From the NCBI GenBank assembly GCA_027919835.1, contig JANVFP010000011.1:744001-808000 (forward strand): a stretch of DNA of 64,000 nucleotides, read 5' to 3'. A program made the translations under genes and the position numbers. Position 1 is the first letter of the stretch. Every line of letters starts with the position of its first letter. The notes beneath the pieces were generated by a model. It ran no database searches. It saw only the letters and a program-made list of their open reading frames with translations, and was not told the origin of the DNA. Below are positions 45,201 through 56,688 of the stretch, piece by piece. Source of the DNA: Lentinula raphanica (Eukaryota; Basidiomycota; Agaricomycetes; Agaricales; Omphalotaceae).

Positions 45201-47261
45201 GATTGTTCTTCGAAACATGGGTTCGAAAGTGCAAGACGACGTCAGTCCTGGAGTAGTTGGAAAATGATCCGAGGCGCTGCAATAATGTTCGCAAGCTTTT
45301 TGGAAGTGTATCAGTGTTCTGATGTTGGTACAACGGTAGGTTGGATGAACGGGCCTTACAGCGTGAGAGTTATCCTTTGAGAGGAAGGCAAAGACGGACA
45401 GATAGAGTAAGAAATTCGGACAAGTTTCTGTTAACTTTGACTTGATATCCTACAAGCACGAGACGTTGAGAAACGACGACTCACAGTTTATTGTTCGCAA
45501 CGAAGCTCCAATCGTCATCGAGATCGACTGAAGGCTTGACATTGGCATAACATATCAGTTTGCCTATCGATTGGAACCGAGATAGTCGAGGTTGAATGGC
45601 TTTTAGACGTGACTCATGGTGGCGGAAAATTGATAGATGAAGGATCTTCGACTCCAATGATTATAACGCATGAACGCGTGAGCTTGTAGTGAGACTTGGA
45701 TAGAGCATTCCAGTATGTCAGCGGCACGATTGACAGCTATAGGCCAACCCATTGAAAGCTAATCGGAACCCAGGTAACCAGCACGCTTTGGCGGAAGCAA
45801 AGGATCAGAGAGAGCAGTCGATACTTTCTGGTGAAAAAAGTCCGTTGACAAACAAACCCCTGGTTTCCAGTCAGTATCAATGAACGAAGGCCGTTGGGTA
45901 ATGATGGTCATACCTGTACCCTATACCCATTCTCACAAGTCATACTGCGTGTTAGATCTCAATGATTTTAGGGAGTAGAGCTGGAGCAAGACGGTATGAG
46001 CCCGAGCTACACCTCGCATGATGCTAGCCATTTTGAGAACCTTGTCGTTTTTGAAATGCAAATAGAGGCAGATAGTTTGTAGTCCGCCTCTGGAGTCTGA
46101 GCGTTCAATCAACCTCATGGGGTGATTGCTTCCTCAGGTTCACTTGGTGCGGTACGATTTCCTCATCCAATAGCAGCTCGTTCATCGACCATTTGGCAGT
46201 CTTCCTTCCTAGGGTGTCTTTCTAAGATGTAGTTTGAGTGACGAGAGAGTCCACTGTTCGAAAGAGAGAAGCGCAGCGCGCTTATCAGCCGGGCCCTTGA
46301 GACTTGAGTCCGGCACTGGGCGCTTTCTTTCTACTTCAAGTTGTTTCGAAATCATGATGTGGTTCATTCTGACCATCGTGTTCAACGTTCAAACGTTCAC
46401 TGCTCGTCCCTCACTGCTCGCTCATCAATCCCCCCTCTTTGTACAACAGATGTCTTCTCTGATACATAGTAGACGAATGCCGAAATCGCTCGTGAAAATG
46501 CGGCGCAAATTCCCGACCCCATCAACTAAATTTTAGTGCTCTTTCTTCATTCCCGGCGACGTCTCAACCGAAGCAACCGAAGTCCACAGAGCTCAGTCGA
46601 GTCCTGCCCAGGGCCTCCGTTCTTCCTCCTGGATAAATATCATCATGATACTATACTCGGCTTCTTAGAGAAGGAATGTAAGTGGACGATTTTGGACTAA
46701 GCCACCCCACTAAACTCTTACGTGAAATTTTCTTTTTGTTTTCAGTCCATTTTGCGTTGAAGAGAGCAGTCGAAGACACGACTAGCTATTTTCAGCTGTT
46801 AAGCCTGTTCTCCTTCTGGGAAGCGATTGTACGGACAAATGGACTACGTCGCATAGTATGTAGGCGAGCCGTTCACCTTATGACGATTTTTCGGCATTTA
46901 GTCTCGAATCCTGACTAGATGGTATGTACATATTCGGAGCCTTCGGATACTATTCGATTGAACGTCGATCTGCGCCAGACTAGCACACCGCCTGCTAGAA
47001 AAGGTTTTGGCATATCAGCTTAGCAGTGAGTCTTTACAATTCATACCATACAATCTTGTCGCGTTCCACATTTTTCTATGTTCCGAGGCGAATCCGGGAA
47101 TCTAGCATCCTGAAATGTTTCTTCACTGCCACTTTTTGCATACTAGCTCCATGTGGACTGAGCTGCATTCTCATCTTGCGTCTTATACACTAGAGCGCGA
47201 ACTATAAAATGGTTCAAGTCCTCCCTCAAGTCCATATCGCCACTACACAATCGAAACTACA
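42268..47261. other. About 5 kb with almost no recognisable coding sequence
   Basis: Only a tentative small gene at 43850-44361 is proposed. Minus-strand frames at 44545-44979 (144 codons) and 44989-45333 (114 codons) lie next to each other but have ragged composition and no recognisable motif, so I do not call them; they could be decayed sequence. Frames at 42731, 43201, 46234 and 46682 are short and unsupported. I saw no transposase, reverse transcriptase or long terminal repeat. Confidence 0.4.
43850..44361 (+). CDS. Tentative small hypothetical protein
   Basis: Exon 1 starts at 43850 (MSFATNSSRSVIEPPNYSL) after an A/C-rich leader and ends at a GTATGA donor near 43981. The next exon begins after a gacag acceptor near 44058 (ASISSYVLLGRCLPSG) and the last after a GTAAGT to atacag intron (DFQATSGMQLNCLVFQS), stopping at 44361. 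All joins keep frame, giving about 130 residues with a hydrophobic end. However, a second frame of exon 2 is equally open and Cys/His-rich (PPSHPMYFLDDAFHREWCAK), so the frame choice is unsure. No family is recognised. It may not be a real gene. Confidence 0.25.
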
Positions 47262-49431
47262 ATGGGAATCCCAGTCGTAGTACGTGGTCAATGCCAATCC
47301 ATATCTTTCTAGCTGTACTAATTTTTTCTTCCACCAAGCCAAAGTCCACTCAAATCCTAGTCATAGGGGGAGGCCCTGCTGGCGCATATACTGCTTCTGT
47401 TCTTGCTAGAGGTAAGCTCAACACCTATACGGTTCAATATATTCTGTTCATTGACTCTACGCAGAGGGGTTCGAAGTGACCGTTCTCGAGAAAGACCATT
47501 TTCCAAGGTACCACGTTGGGGAAAGTATGCTTCCCTCCTTCAACTCTTTTCTCGACTTCGTTGGCGCGAAGGAAAAAGTCAAGAAGTGTGGCTTTGTGAA
47601 GAAGGTGGCAGTCAACTTTTCCTATCCTCTAAGCGCGTAGGTGACACCTCTGCCATCTCAGCCTGGGGCAGCAATCAAGCTCAACCAATACAAAAGAGAA
47701 GGATGTAGGTAAAGCTTCCACTGTATTGCGCAAACGCTCACTCCTTGGCAGACACGAACTTCATTCAATTCAACCTCGAAAACAGTGCCTGGAATCTGGT
47801 ATGCCTCGCACCCTACCCGCATGAGAAAGCTGTGGCTGAATACTTGATGCTCCAGTTACGTGCAGAGTTCGACGACCTCCTTCTGAAGCACGCCGCTGAA
47901 TGCGGCGCTCAAGTGTACAATGGGATTACCATTAACGAGATACAATTCTCCGAGACAGACAAAACCCGTCCTGTATCTGCATCTTGGACCTCAAAGAACG
48001 GTAACCGGAACGGCACTATTTCTTTTGAATGGTTAGTTGATGCCTCTGGACGGAATGGCATAATGTCTACGAAATATTTGAAGACTCGCAAGTTCAACGA
48101 GTCTCTTCGAAACATTGCTACGTGGGGATATTGGAGAGGCGCAGGTGTTTATTCTCCTGGAACCGATCGCGAAAATGCCCCTTGGTTCGAAGCCCTCACA
48201 GGTTCGTTATCGCCGTTTCGTTATGGCCCAAACTCAATCAAGCTGTTTTCTGATTGCAGACGAAACGGGATGGGCTTGGTTCATTCCCCTTCATGATGGT
48301 GAGTTTATCTATACGTATCCCAAGGGGTTCGGCCCTCACAATTTGTCAGGAACTGCGTCTGTCGGGGTCGTCGTCTCCGAGAAATCTAATCGTTTCAAGA
48401 AATCTCAAGTTGAGGGAAACGATATCAACTTGAGCCACTACCTCGAACAGCTTAAGCTTGCCCCTGGAGTTCAACGATTACTCGGCAATGCTACGTTCAA
48501 TGGACTGATTAGAAGCGCTGGCGATTACAGCTACTCGTCGAAATCGAATCATTATGCCGGAAACCACTATCGCATTGCTGGCGACGCCGGAGGTAAGTCT
48601 TACATGCCAATGGATACGGGTACTTATCTGACTGAATCATGAATCAAAGCATTCATCGACCCGTTATTCTCATCCGGCATCCATTTGGCGTTCACTGGTG
48701 GGCTAGCAGCCGCTTCTACAATTGCTTCTTCCATCAGAGGAGACTGCTCCGAAGCCGAAGCGATTGCGTTCCACAACGCCAAAATAGGGACTGCCTATAC
48801 AAGGTGAATGAAATCCGAACAATGTTTATGCGGGGCACTAAAATGGCTCAGGTTTCTGGTTGTCGTATGGGCTGTGTACAAGCAAATGAAATCACAGACA
48901 GCACCGATCCTAGCTGAAGTTGATGAGGATAATTTCGACCGAGCGTTTGACTTTCTGAGACCCGGTACGTGTTCACTTCTGTTTCGTTGAACACTTTGTT
49001 CTCATCAATGCCGCCATCAAGTCATACAAGGGGGAGCCGAAGCTGACCCTCATCTCACTGAAAATGAGCTCAACGAGGCCCTTGAATTCTGTGAGCATGG
49101 TGTCGGTCCTGCAAGTCCAGGTATGTCCTCCAACCGTAGTCAAGCCTGTCGCATCCATTGACTGGTTACAGATGCCTTTGCAAACGTTGCACAACGCATT
49201 GACCCACAGCTACTGACTCCTCATGCGCCTTTGATGAGCGCCAAAGAAGTCGATGAACTCACTGGAGAAGACGAAGAAGCCCGAGAAGTGCTTCGAAAGC
49301 ATAACTCTAACAAAGCCCTCAGCATTGCGTTTGATTATCAGCACAACTTTCGCAACGAGATCTTGAACGGGATGTATGTGCATCTGGAGAAGGGGGAATT
49401 GGGTTTGCGTCGTATCTGTGACGGAGTGTGA
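47262..49431 (+). CDS. FAD-dependent halogenase (tryptophan-halogenase-like)
   Basis: A flavin-dependent enzyme expected to use reduced FAD, oxygen and chloride to halogenate an activated, probably aromatic, substrate. The start at 47262 (MGIPVV) joins PKSTQILVIGGGPAGAYTAS, the FAD-binding GGGPAG loop, then EGFEVTVLEKDHFPRYHVGE and SMLPSFNSFLDFVG. The diagnostic halogenase motif WxWxIP is present as DETGWAWFIPLHDG near 48260-48300. Later come YAGNHYRIAGDAG and FIDPLFSSGIHLAFTGGLAA, the conserved second FAD-contact block, and a helical C-terminus ending GLRRICDGV at 49431. About ten exons, roughly 520 residues. This matches fungal halogenases of the type that chlorinate Armillaria melleolides. 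No polyketide synthase, terpene synthase, NRPS or P450 lies nearby, so its substrate is not suggested by context. Confidence 0.9.
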
Positions 49432-50032
49432 GCAGTTAGGTTGAAAGCTGTCGGTTACTTGGGATGTGTTGTATTCTTGTTTAATGTATGTAGTGTGCTA
49501 CTAGAGTGCTCTTGATTTGTGCTGGATTTAATCATTGGCTATATCATTATGATGTGTCCACTGGCCAGCGACCGTGTTGTCCATGCCATCCAGGCACGAA
49601 CTCCACGGAAGCGGGCCGGTTCAACGTCACCTGCAACTTGCGCAACTCTCAGGCTCTTCTACTCACTCCTCCAAGTTGTCCACTGTCGACAACCGTCGTT
49701 CAACCTGGGCGTGGCAAACAACAAGCTGCTTGCTGGTCATTGACCAGCTACGAAGACTGATACGACTAGTAGGTGCTGTCCTTGACCTCAACATCGATAG
49801 CTAGCACGTGCTCAACATCCCAATTTACAACTGAAGTTAGATCATCATCACTCTCCTTCATTTCTTCCCTCAACTTTGCGAATTTGGTTTGGAGGTGCTG
49901 TTCCAGAGGTGTGTCAAGTGCCCTTGCGGCAAGATAAGAAACTAATGAAGCACATGTGGTCGACAGCCCAACTCAGGCAATAACTTCAAAAGAAGGCACC
50001 GAGATTTCACCTTCTTTTGAGTCATTGACACC
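49432..50032. other. Intergenic region / promoter of the 50 kb gene
   Basis: Overlapping plus-strand frames at 49506-49804 carry no supporting features. The right edge contains an 11-base-pair hairpin (49986-50020) just before the next ATG. Confidence 0.4.
49986..50020 (+). promoter_or_regulatory. Perfect 11-bp inverted repeat in the probable 5' leader
   Basis: Positions 49986-49996 (tcaaaagaagg) are the exact reverse complement of 50010-50020 (ccttcttttga), separated by 13 bases. The repeat ends 12 bases before the ATG at 50033. In RNA this would be a stem-loop next to the start codon; in DNA it could be a two-fold operator. The symmetry is seen; the role is not known. Confidence 0.6.
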
Positions 50033-52876
50033 ATGGACTCTAACATACCTTCAACACCGCTGTCGCCGAATTCGCGCTCACTAACCACCAATCACTCACC
50101 TCACCCAACTTATACCCGTCACCATCGAAAGCGTATCAGTGCACTGCGACTTTCTTCTGACACCACCTCCACATTGCCAGAATATATACCGACAAACCCG
50201 CATACAACCTCTGGCACTACCTGGAGAACAGTTCCAGAAACGACTGAACTTGACGACGAGCCTCCAGGCTACTCGTCTGACAGTGCTCAAGAAGCAGACG
50301 AAGATACCGATTTAAGTGACGAGGACAGAAGGAGACGGATTCAGAGATCTGTGGTTGTCACTGTTGGAATTAACAGCGCACCTGCTACTGCTACAGCGTT
50401 CAACTCCTCTACATCGCTTCGCAGTAGCCGTCACAAACGAGAACCGTCTCATAGACGTAAACGATCCAACCCAACCCTCAGTCTGGATCCTAGCCGGTCG
50501 GCCTCAGATTTTTATCTCGACTCTCTTCTCGAACGAAGCGTACACGCGTTAGAGATGTCCAACGCCTTATTGCAAAGCTCCATCTCGACGAAGACGTCGT
50601 TGAATGGGATTCTTAACCAGGAGACCGACGAAGATGAGTCTATGGTTGCATCCTCAGCGACGCCAGTCTCTGCGCCACGTCCAGGGATGAACTCACTCGA
50701 ACGTAGTGCGCTAGGACTTTCATCTCGAATAATGCGCCGGAGAGATGCTCAGGAGACATGGATAGAGGATTTAGAGCAGATCGCCAAAGACGTCGACGAA
50801 TTGTTCTCTGAAACTGCCCAGAAGGAACGGACGGAGCGCAACAGAAGGAGGCGCAACGGTTCGGGGTCTGGTTCTTCACAAGGCAGCATAAGCACCTCTC
50901 TTCCTGTCATCTCCTCTGCTCCACTCCAGACGTATGATTCTTATCGAGACCGCACGGTCTTAGCTAGCGGTTTCTCTTCGCAGCCCCAGTTCAAACACGC
51001 ACGTCGAAAATCCTCACTCGATTCTGACTCGATCTCTCAGGCGCATTCCTTTTACGCCCCCCCGAAATCACAGCATCCGCTCCGTTTCGACGATATGGCT
51101 GGTGTACCCCATCTTCGGTATGATGTGCAGGATCGGGAAAGGTTCATTTCTCAACCACCCAGGGCATTGACACAATATATCGTAGTCGAGGGCGATTTAA
51201 GACATGGCCATGAAGGGGAAAACGGATATTCATCTCATGATCACCAAAGGTCTCTTCCGAACATCCGCAGTGCCGTACTAGGCGGGGAAAACAAGATTGG
51301 TAGAAATGTGAAAAACTTGCAGAATGGTACTTTACCTGGCCAAAACCCGGATTCGAAAACTGAGGTGGAGGCCATTGTACTTCCCTCAACACTCGGCCTC
51401 AGAAGTTCGGGTACACAAAGCACTTTTCGAAGGAACAAGCTGACAAACTCCCGGTCTCGATCCCCGTCCTTTGAACGATCTATCTCCCATTTTGTTCGCC
51501 GACACCCTGGACCAGATCAGATAATAGAAAACTCGGGTACTTCATCTACCTCCAAGATAGTACTTGACTCTGCACCAACTCAACCCACACATTCTTCGCA
51601 ACCTGTCCGAGCCCCGAATGCCTACAACATGCTCTCTTCATTTGTTTACCCTACCCCCACATTGTCCCCTGCCTCCACCTCGGTGATCAAACGATCCAAT
51701 TCTTCATCCACTCCCTCCCGACCGGGCACTAAGACATCACCTTTCAGTTCACCTTGGACATCTAGACGTAGTTCAGCTGCTGCGGCAGAACGACCTACGT
51801 TCGGGATTACCAACAGCAGCCGTTACTCGAAGCGACGTCATTCTGCTTCACCCGCTGCATCTACAAAATCGAATCATACTTCGAGGTCTGGAGACTCGGC
51901 AACCAGCAGTACGGTGACTGGCGGCTCCCGCTCAAGGTCAAGATCGCAGACACCGAAGCCAGTAGGGTTCGGGTTCTCTCCGACATCAGGAAGACGGAAT
52001 ATGACACCCCCGTTGGAGATGTCTAGTAATTCTGGTTCTGGTTCTGGAGGTGAAGGTGACTCTTCGGAGCGGCAAAGGAGAGGAAGTGAGGAATCTTCGG
52101 ATTCATGCCCAACAAAGCAGACCATCCTCTCGCTTCGAAAGATCCTCGACACCCACAATCCTCCTGAAAAATTATCTGATGAATGGACCTTGATATCCAA
52201 ACCTCCCGTACTATTACAGCAATCTCTCAGGGTTGGTATTCCTGCAGAAGCTGGCACGTCTACTGCTACTGCTTCGATATCCAAGCTGTACAGGAAGGGT
52301 GTACACTCCCACCAAGGAAGCGTCACTCGACAGAATAGTGAGCAACGACATTCTAGTTTCAAAGGAAAGGGGAAAGCAAGTGCAACCGACAGTGCAGCTT
52401 CTTCTGTCCCTCCAACGCCTCCGTTAAGTCCGGCACCATCTCTCAATCTCAACAAGATGAGTTTCGATCACATACCAAAGTTTCTGAGTAACAGTGTAGC
52501 TCTCGCACTTGGTGCCTCATCCCCATTATCATCCGCTCCGTCTTCCGGGACTTCGACGCCTGCCACACCCGGTCATGCAAAACGGATCAGTTTTGCCCAA
52601 CTTCCGGAGGGGACGAAGGGCATGGGATCAGAGAGGAATAGTGGTAAGAGACGAAAGGGGAAGCAGAAGGTGTCGAGTAACAATGGGAACGGGAGTGCCT
52701 CGCATAGGGATGATGACGAGCGGGATGAACCCAAGGGTTGGCTGGGCTGGTTGATAAACGTTGCAGGGGTTGACACCGCCCGTCCGGACAAAGTCGATGA
52801 ACGTTTGGGAAAGGGCTGGAGTAGCTCTGCTTCAAGAATCTCGGGGTATGGTGGAATGGATGAATGGGGTATATAA
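50033..52876 (+). CDS. Large intrinsically disordered Ser-rich protein
   Basis: A single uninterrupted exon of 947 residues, unusual among the intron-dense genes here. Most is Ser/Thr/Pro/Arg-rich and disordered. Two short ordered segments stand out: a helical stretch at about residues 219-285 (MNSLERSALGLSSRIMRRRD, QETWIEDLEQIAKDVDELF, ending in Arg-rich ERNRRRR), and a C-terminal block at about 900-935 (PKGWLGWLINVAGVDTARPD), perhaps an amphipathic or membrane-contact helix. Near the N-terminus there is a PPGYSSD motif in an acidic stretch. I recognise no domain. The start at 50033 follows a hairpin and has ACC before the ATG. A signalling or cell-cortex scaffold would fit, but this is only inference. 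Confidence 0.75.
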   Translation: MDSNIPSTPLSPNSRSLTTNHSPHPTYTRHHRKRISALRLSSDTTSTLPEYIPTNPHTTSGTTWRTVPETTELDDEPPGYSSDSAQEADEDTDLSDEDRRRRIQRSVVVTVGINSAPATATAFNSSTSLRSSRHKREPSHRRKRSNPTLSLDPSRSASDFYLDSLLERSVHALEMSNALLQSSISTKTSLNGILNQETDEDESMVASSATPVSAPRPGMNSLERSALGLSSRIMRRRDAQETWIEDLEQIAKDVDELFSETAQKERTERNRRRRNGSGSGSSQGSISTSLPVISSAPLQTYDSYRDRTVLASGFSSQPQFKHARRKSSLDSDSISQAHSFYAPPKSQHPLRFDDMAGVPHLRYDVQDRERFISQPPRALTQYIVVEGDLRHGHEGENGYSSHDHQRSLPNIRSAVLGGENKIGRNVKNLQNGTLPGQNPDSKTEVEAIVLPSTLGLRSSGTQSTFRRNKLTNSRSRSPSFERSISHFVRRHPGPDQIIENSGTSSTSKIVLDSAPTQPTHSSQPVRAPNAYNMLSSFVYPTPTLSPASTSVIKRSNSSSTPSRPGTKTSPFSSPWTSRRSSAAAAERPTFGITNSSRYSKRRHSASPAASTKSNHTSRSGDSATSSTVTGGSRSRSRSQTPKPVGFGFSPTSGRRNMTPPLEMSSNSGSGSGGEGDSSERQRRGSEESSDSCPTKQTILSLRKILDTHNPPEKLSDEWTLISKPPVLLQQSLRVGIPAEAGTSTATASISKLYRKGVHSHQGSVTRQNSEQRHSSFKGKGKASATDSAASSVPPTPPLSPAPSLNLNKMSFDHIPKFLSNSVALALGASSPLSSAPSSGTSTPATPGHAKRISFAQLPEGTKGMGSERNSGKRRKGKQKVSSNNGNGSASHRDDDERDEPKGWLGWLINVAGVDTARPDKVDERLGKGWSSSASRISGYGGMDEWGI

Positions 52877-53346
52877 CCCGATTGCACCAATAAGTTATTC
52901 ATCTTAATTTACAGCCTTCATATTTAAGGCGAACATATTATGTGTTCTCGCCTCATCTGCATAACGAACGTCATGATCCAGTCACGACCTTGTATCCTGT
53001 CTTGTACGTAGTACTTTCTTTGTTCTGGTTTCGTGTTTCTCTATTTTATAACCCTATGTATCCTCTTGATGCCACAACGCCTCTGGACTAGCTCTTAGAT
53101 GGTACACTAGACTTTCCATCCGTCCATCCTTTCGACTCTCAGAGTCTCACTTGTCGTTCGTTTCGTCGTCGGTTTACGCTTTCGCTTTCTATTTCTTCGT
53201 GCTGTGCCATACTTGAAAAAAAATGCAATGAGAAATAATGCATTCATACAATAAAAAAACTTTGATTCCAGCACGATTTGTAGTAATGTATATTTAGTAA
53301 TAAGTCAAGAGTCCCTCAAGAAAACAGAGCATAGATATCATAGATA
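52877..53346. other. Convergent intergenic region
   Basis: The 3' flanks of two convergent genes. It contains A-runs near 53217 and 53253 and T-rich stretches compatible with polyadenylation signals on both strands. No gene is seen. Confidence 0.5.
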
Positions 53347-56300
53347 TCATAGGAGTCGAAGTACCAAAGGACACGGTGGTTGATACTCCGGACAGCCTCC
53401 ATTCCAGTTATGAGCCATAGCTGTCTTTGCCGAGGCTGAAACCAACCTACATCAGACCAACATTGCGAAGCGCTATCATCGAGATACACACCTGCATTCC
53501 GGGACCATATGTTGCCTGTAACACTTGTTATGGCCATATTACAGGCCTTCGCTACTTCCGCATTGCCGTTCGCGACGCTCTTGAGAATAGTGATTCCACC
53601 AGCGCTCACGATTTCTTTTCGTATAGCAGAACCACCGACATCTCCAAGAAGACTGATGGCGAGCGCCAACTCAATGTGCACATCATAACATGGTTCTTCT
53701 GCTGCTGTTCTCAAAGCAGCGAGCAGTGAGTCAACCACGCCAGCCTGCCATGTCGTGAGTCAGAGGATGATACATAACATATGTCGAACATTTTACTGAC
53801 CTCTACCAATGTTTGACGAATCTTTCCGCTCCACTCTGCGCAGCTGAATCTTTGGACTGTAAACCCGAGAGAACCGAGAGCTTGCAAGTTTTCCGAGGAA
53901 AGTACAGTTGGTAAACGAGCCAGACCTTGAGCGACGCCGGCATCCAGAAGGATTTTAGCCATGTCACTGCTGTTCGGTCGCATCAAACATCCCACAGCTC
54001 TTGCACTCCAATGCAATATATTGGGATCGGTCGAGGTGTTGAGGTGATGAATTATGAGTTCCACGCAACCTGCTTTAGCTAGAGCTTTCGCTAGCTTGAT
54101 GGAACGCGCTATACGCGCAACGGCATATAAACCAGCACAGATGTGGTCTGGACTCTGCCTCGGGCTTTCAGTGCTTTGTCGCAGATGGGAGACGACGAAG
54201 GGTATGATATCCATCGCAGCAAGGAAATCAGCAGTAGCGTCGTTCTGAACCAAGGTGCCGATACAGTAGACCGATATGCTGACCAGGTGCATGTCTCCTA
54301 TAGCATTTTGCCTGAGAAGAACCGACACGATGTTGGACTTGATTAACCCTTGAGCAACCTCTGCGCTCCGGCAAATTCTCAAAAGACACCAGACGGCAAG
54401 GAGCGAGATTTCATTGGATATGGTGGATTTGCAAAGCTCAATCAACGTCAGGGCGGTGTTGGTTCGATAAATCATGTTGGCACTGATAGAATCGTATCTG
54501 TTCAACATCATCAGTTCAGGTCCATCAAACCGATGGAGGGAACATACGCAAGAGTTCCCAAAGTGATTAGAACAATCTCAAGGCCGTCGATTTCGGCCGC
54601 TCGAGTTTTGAGCAGATGTATAAGTGCAGGAACCGCACCAGCAGTTATCAACTTGTGCGCTTCTTTATGGGACTCTGAAGCAGTTTGGTATATCTTGGCG
54701 ATATAGGAATCGATTGCGTCCGCATTACGACCGCCGTTGAGCTCAGTTTGCAATGCACCAACGAGCAAGACTGCGGTGGTACGACCTAAGGAAGATTTCG
54801 TCATTGATGAACCCCTCGAAGGATGTCGATCTTACCTGAAATGCTCCTAGAGCCGCTGGATTCAGTTCTGATCGACATGGTATCGGAGAAAGAGTCTTGT
54901 CTGCCAGGATTGTAAGGCCTTTGATCCAACTCCCAACGCCGGGTGTACGAATCTCGAGGGAGTGCTTGACCGATAGAGACCATGTTCGGGAAGCTCGACG
55001 TTGAACCTGTTTCTTCAGTGGTAGCCAGAACAACACCATATGTGCGTTTAGAAGAACGATCCTTCCCTACGAAAACAAATATGTTCTGAGATGAACCTTT
55101 ACGGATTGGAGGAAACGAATCTTACGAGTTCGAGATCTACGAGCAGATGGTGAGGAATCAGATGAAGTTAAAGGTGTGTCGATTGAGCGGCTGGAGGAAG
55201 AGCTTCCCGAAGATCGTTCTGTACCGGCGACTAAAGAGGAATACCAACTGTAGCTCGGCGATGGCGAGCGGACCGGAGAAGCAGGCGTCTCGGCGTTGAC
55301 ATGAAACTGCTGGACTGCTGGAGGTGCAGTGTTAGGCGGACTTGGTACAAGAGTTTCGGTTTCGGCTTGACTGCCTGCTGAAGAGGAGTACCAGCTATAG
55401 TGATGCGCAGCAGGAGGGGCTTCTGGGCGGCTGGAAGTCGTTGCTGTCCGCTGGAAGGAGAATTGCTGGAGGGTTGGTGGAGCAGACATGGGGATCTGTG
55501 CTTCCTCGAGTTCGTAGGCTGGCGGTCCACTGAAGTCAGAGGCGACGGAAAAGCGAGGAGAATATGCGTCCAATGAGAGAGCGGTAGGTGCTGGCGGTGG
55601 TGGGTATTCGACTTGGCTGCTACTAGCCCGCCACAGTCTCACTACGAAATCGAAGCTTGGACGACTCCGGGGTTCTTGATGCCATGCTGAACTAATGATG
55701 TTCCACAAATCATCCGTGATACGAGTATCATCCGGACGATCCGGTCTGGAGTTCTCAAGGACGACCAAATGATAGATGTGCTTTTCTGATAGGGCTCCCC
55801 ATGGGAGGACTGATGTGAAGATCTGTGACGCATATCACGTTAGAAACACTGCATTCTTTGGCAGAATCAAGATGCCAGTCCGTTACCTCCAGGGCACACA
55901 TCGAAAATGCATATACATCTGATGCCCGAGAACGAGGATTCGTCTACAGCACCAGTGGTTCAGATCACATTCGAGTAGAATCATGTCAGATTACAGACGT
56001 ACTCCTTTCATCACCTCAGGACTCATATATTGGTACGCCTCGGGATTTCTGGAATTGTGCTGGAGCGCGAACATGTCATACTCTGAGATATTGATTTGGC
56101 CGTCGTTTGTGACGAGTATATTCGCTGGATGCAGATTTCCGTGAACCAGGCCATTCTAAGGGCTGATTGAGTATATGTGTAAAAGAGCTTATGAGCTCTG
56201 TGTACCTTGTGCAGATATTGCATTCCGCAAGCGGTCTCGTAAACCTTGGAGAAGCTGAGTACCATGAGAACTGGGGGAAGATGAACTAAAACGCACCAAT

Positions 56301-56688
56301 TGTAGGCGGTTGGTTTGCGGATTCTGAGCCAGATATTGACGAATGTTCCCAAGTTCATAGAAAGGCGTAACGATGAAGAGAGGATCCGAGGCGCGATCTG
56401 CTATCCCACATATTCGGGAGACGTGAGGATGTGTATAGTTAAGCCATTTCCTGCCATGGGCTTCTAACATCTGTTCATGGTCAATTCAGGTCGCCTGAAC
56501 TTCAGATAAGGCATACGTACCTCCTCTGATACATCCAACGCCAGCCGCTTCACAACAACAATCCGACCATTCCATCTTGCTCGAACCAGACTTGTGTTAG
56601 GCGCCGGAGGCTCGACCTCGAGAGAGTCTGGGCGAATGAACAAATCCTCAACGTCGGGAAGAGGTGTTTCCTCTGGAAGTGGAGGCAT
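53347..56688 (-). CDS. Pseudokinase fused to armadillo repeats
   Basis: About eleven exons, roughly 900-1,000 residues. The N-terminal protein-kinase-like domain starts after MPPLPEETPLPDVEDLFIRP (ATG at 56688). It keeps the beta-3 lysine (GRIVVVKRLALDV) and hinge-type sequence (ADRASDPLFIVTPFYELGN), but the catalytic loop reads LVHGNLHPANILV (HRD changed to HGN) and the DFG position reads SEYDM, so it should be catalytically dead. YMSPEVMKG and WHQEPRSRPSF are the usual kinase C-lobe landmarks. A Ser/Pro linker with two SYSWYSS-like copies follows, then armadillo-type helical repeats (AGAVPALIHLLKTRAAEIDG, LLAVWCLLRICRSAEVAQGL, AGCVELIIHHLNTSTDPNIL, AGGITILKSVANGNAEVAKA). The final exon ends CPLVLRLL at 53347. 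A scaffold role is inferred. Confidence 0.8.

Noticed and set aside
44545..45333. Two adjacent minus-strand frames of 144 and 114 codons.
   Set aside because: Composition looks random, no domain is seen and they do not join into a convincing multi-exon gene.
51874..52902. Long minus-strand frames of 193 and 109 codons opposite the 50 kb gene.
   Set aside because: They are antisense shadows of a Ser-rich exon, whose codons reverse into open frames.
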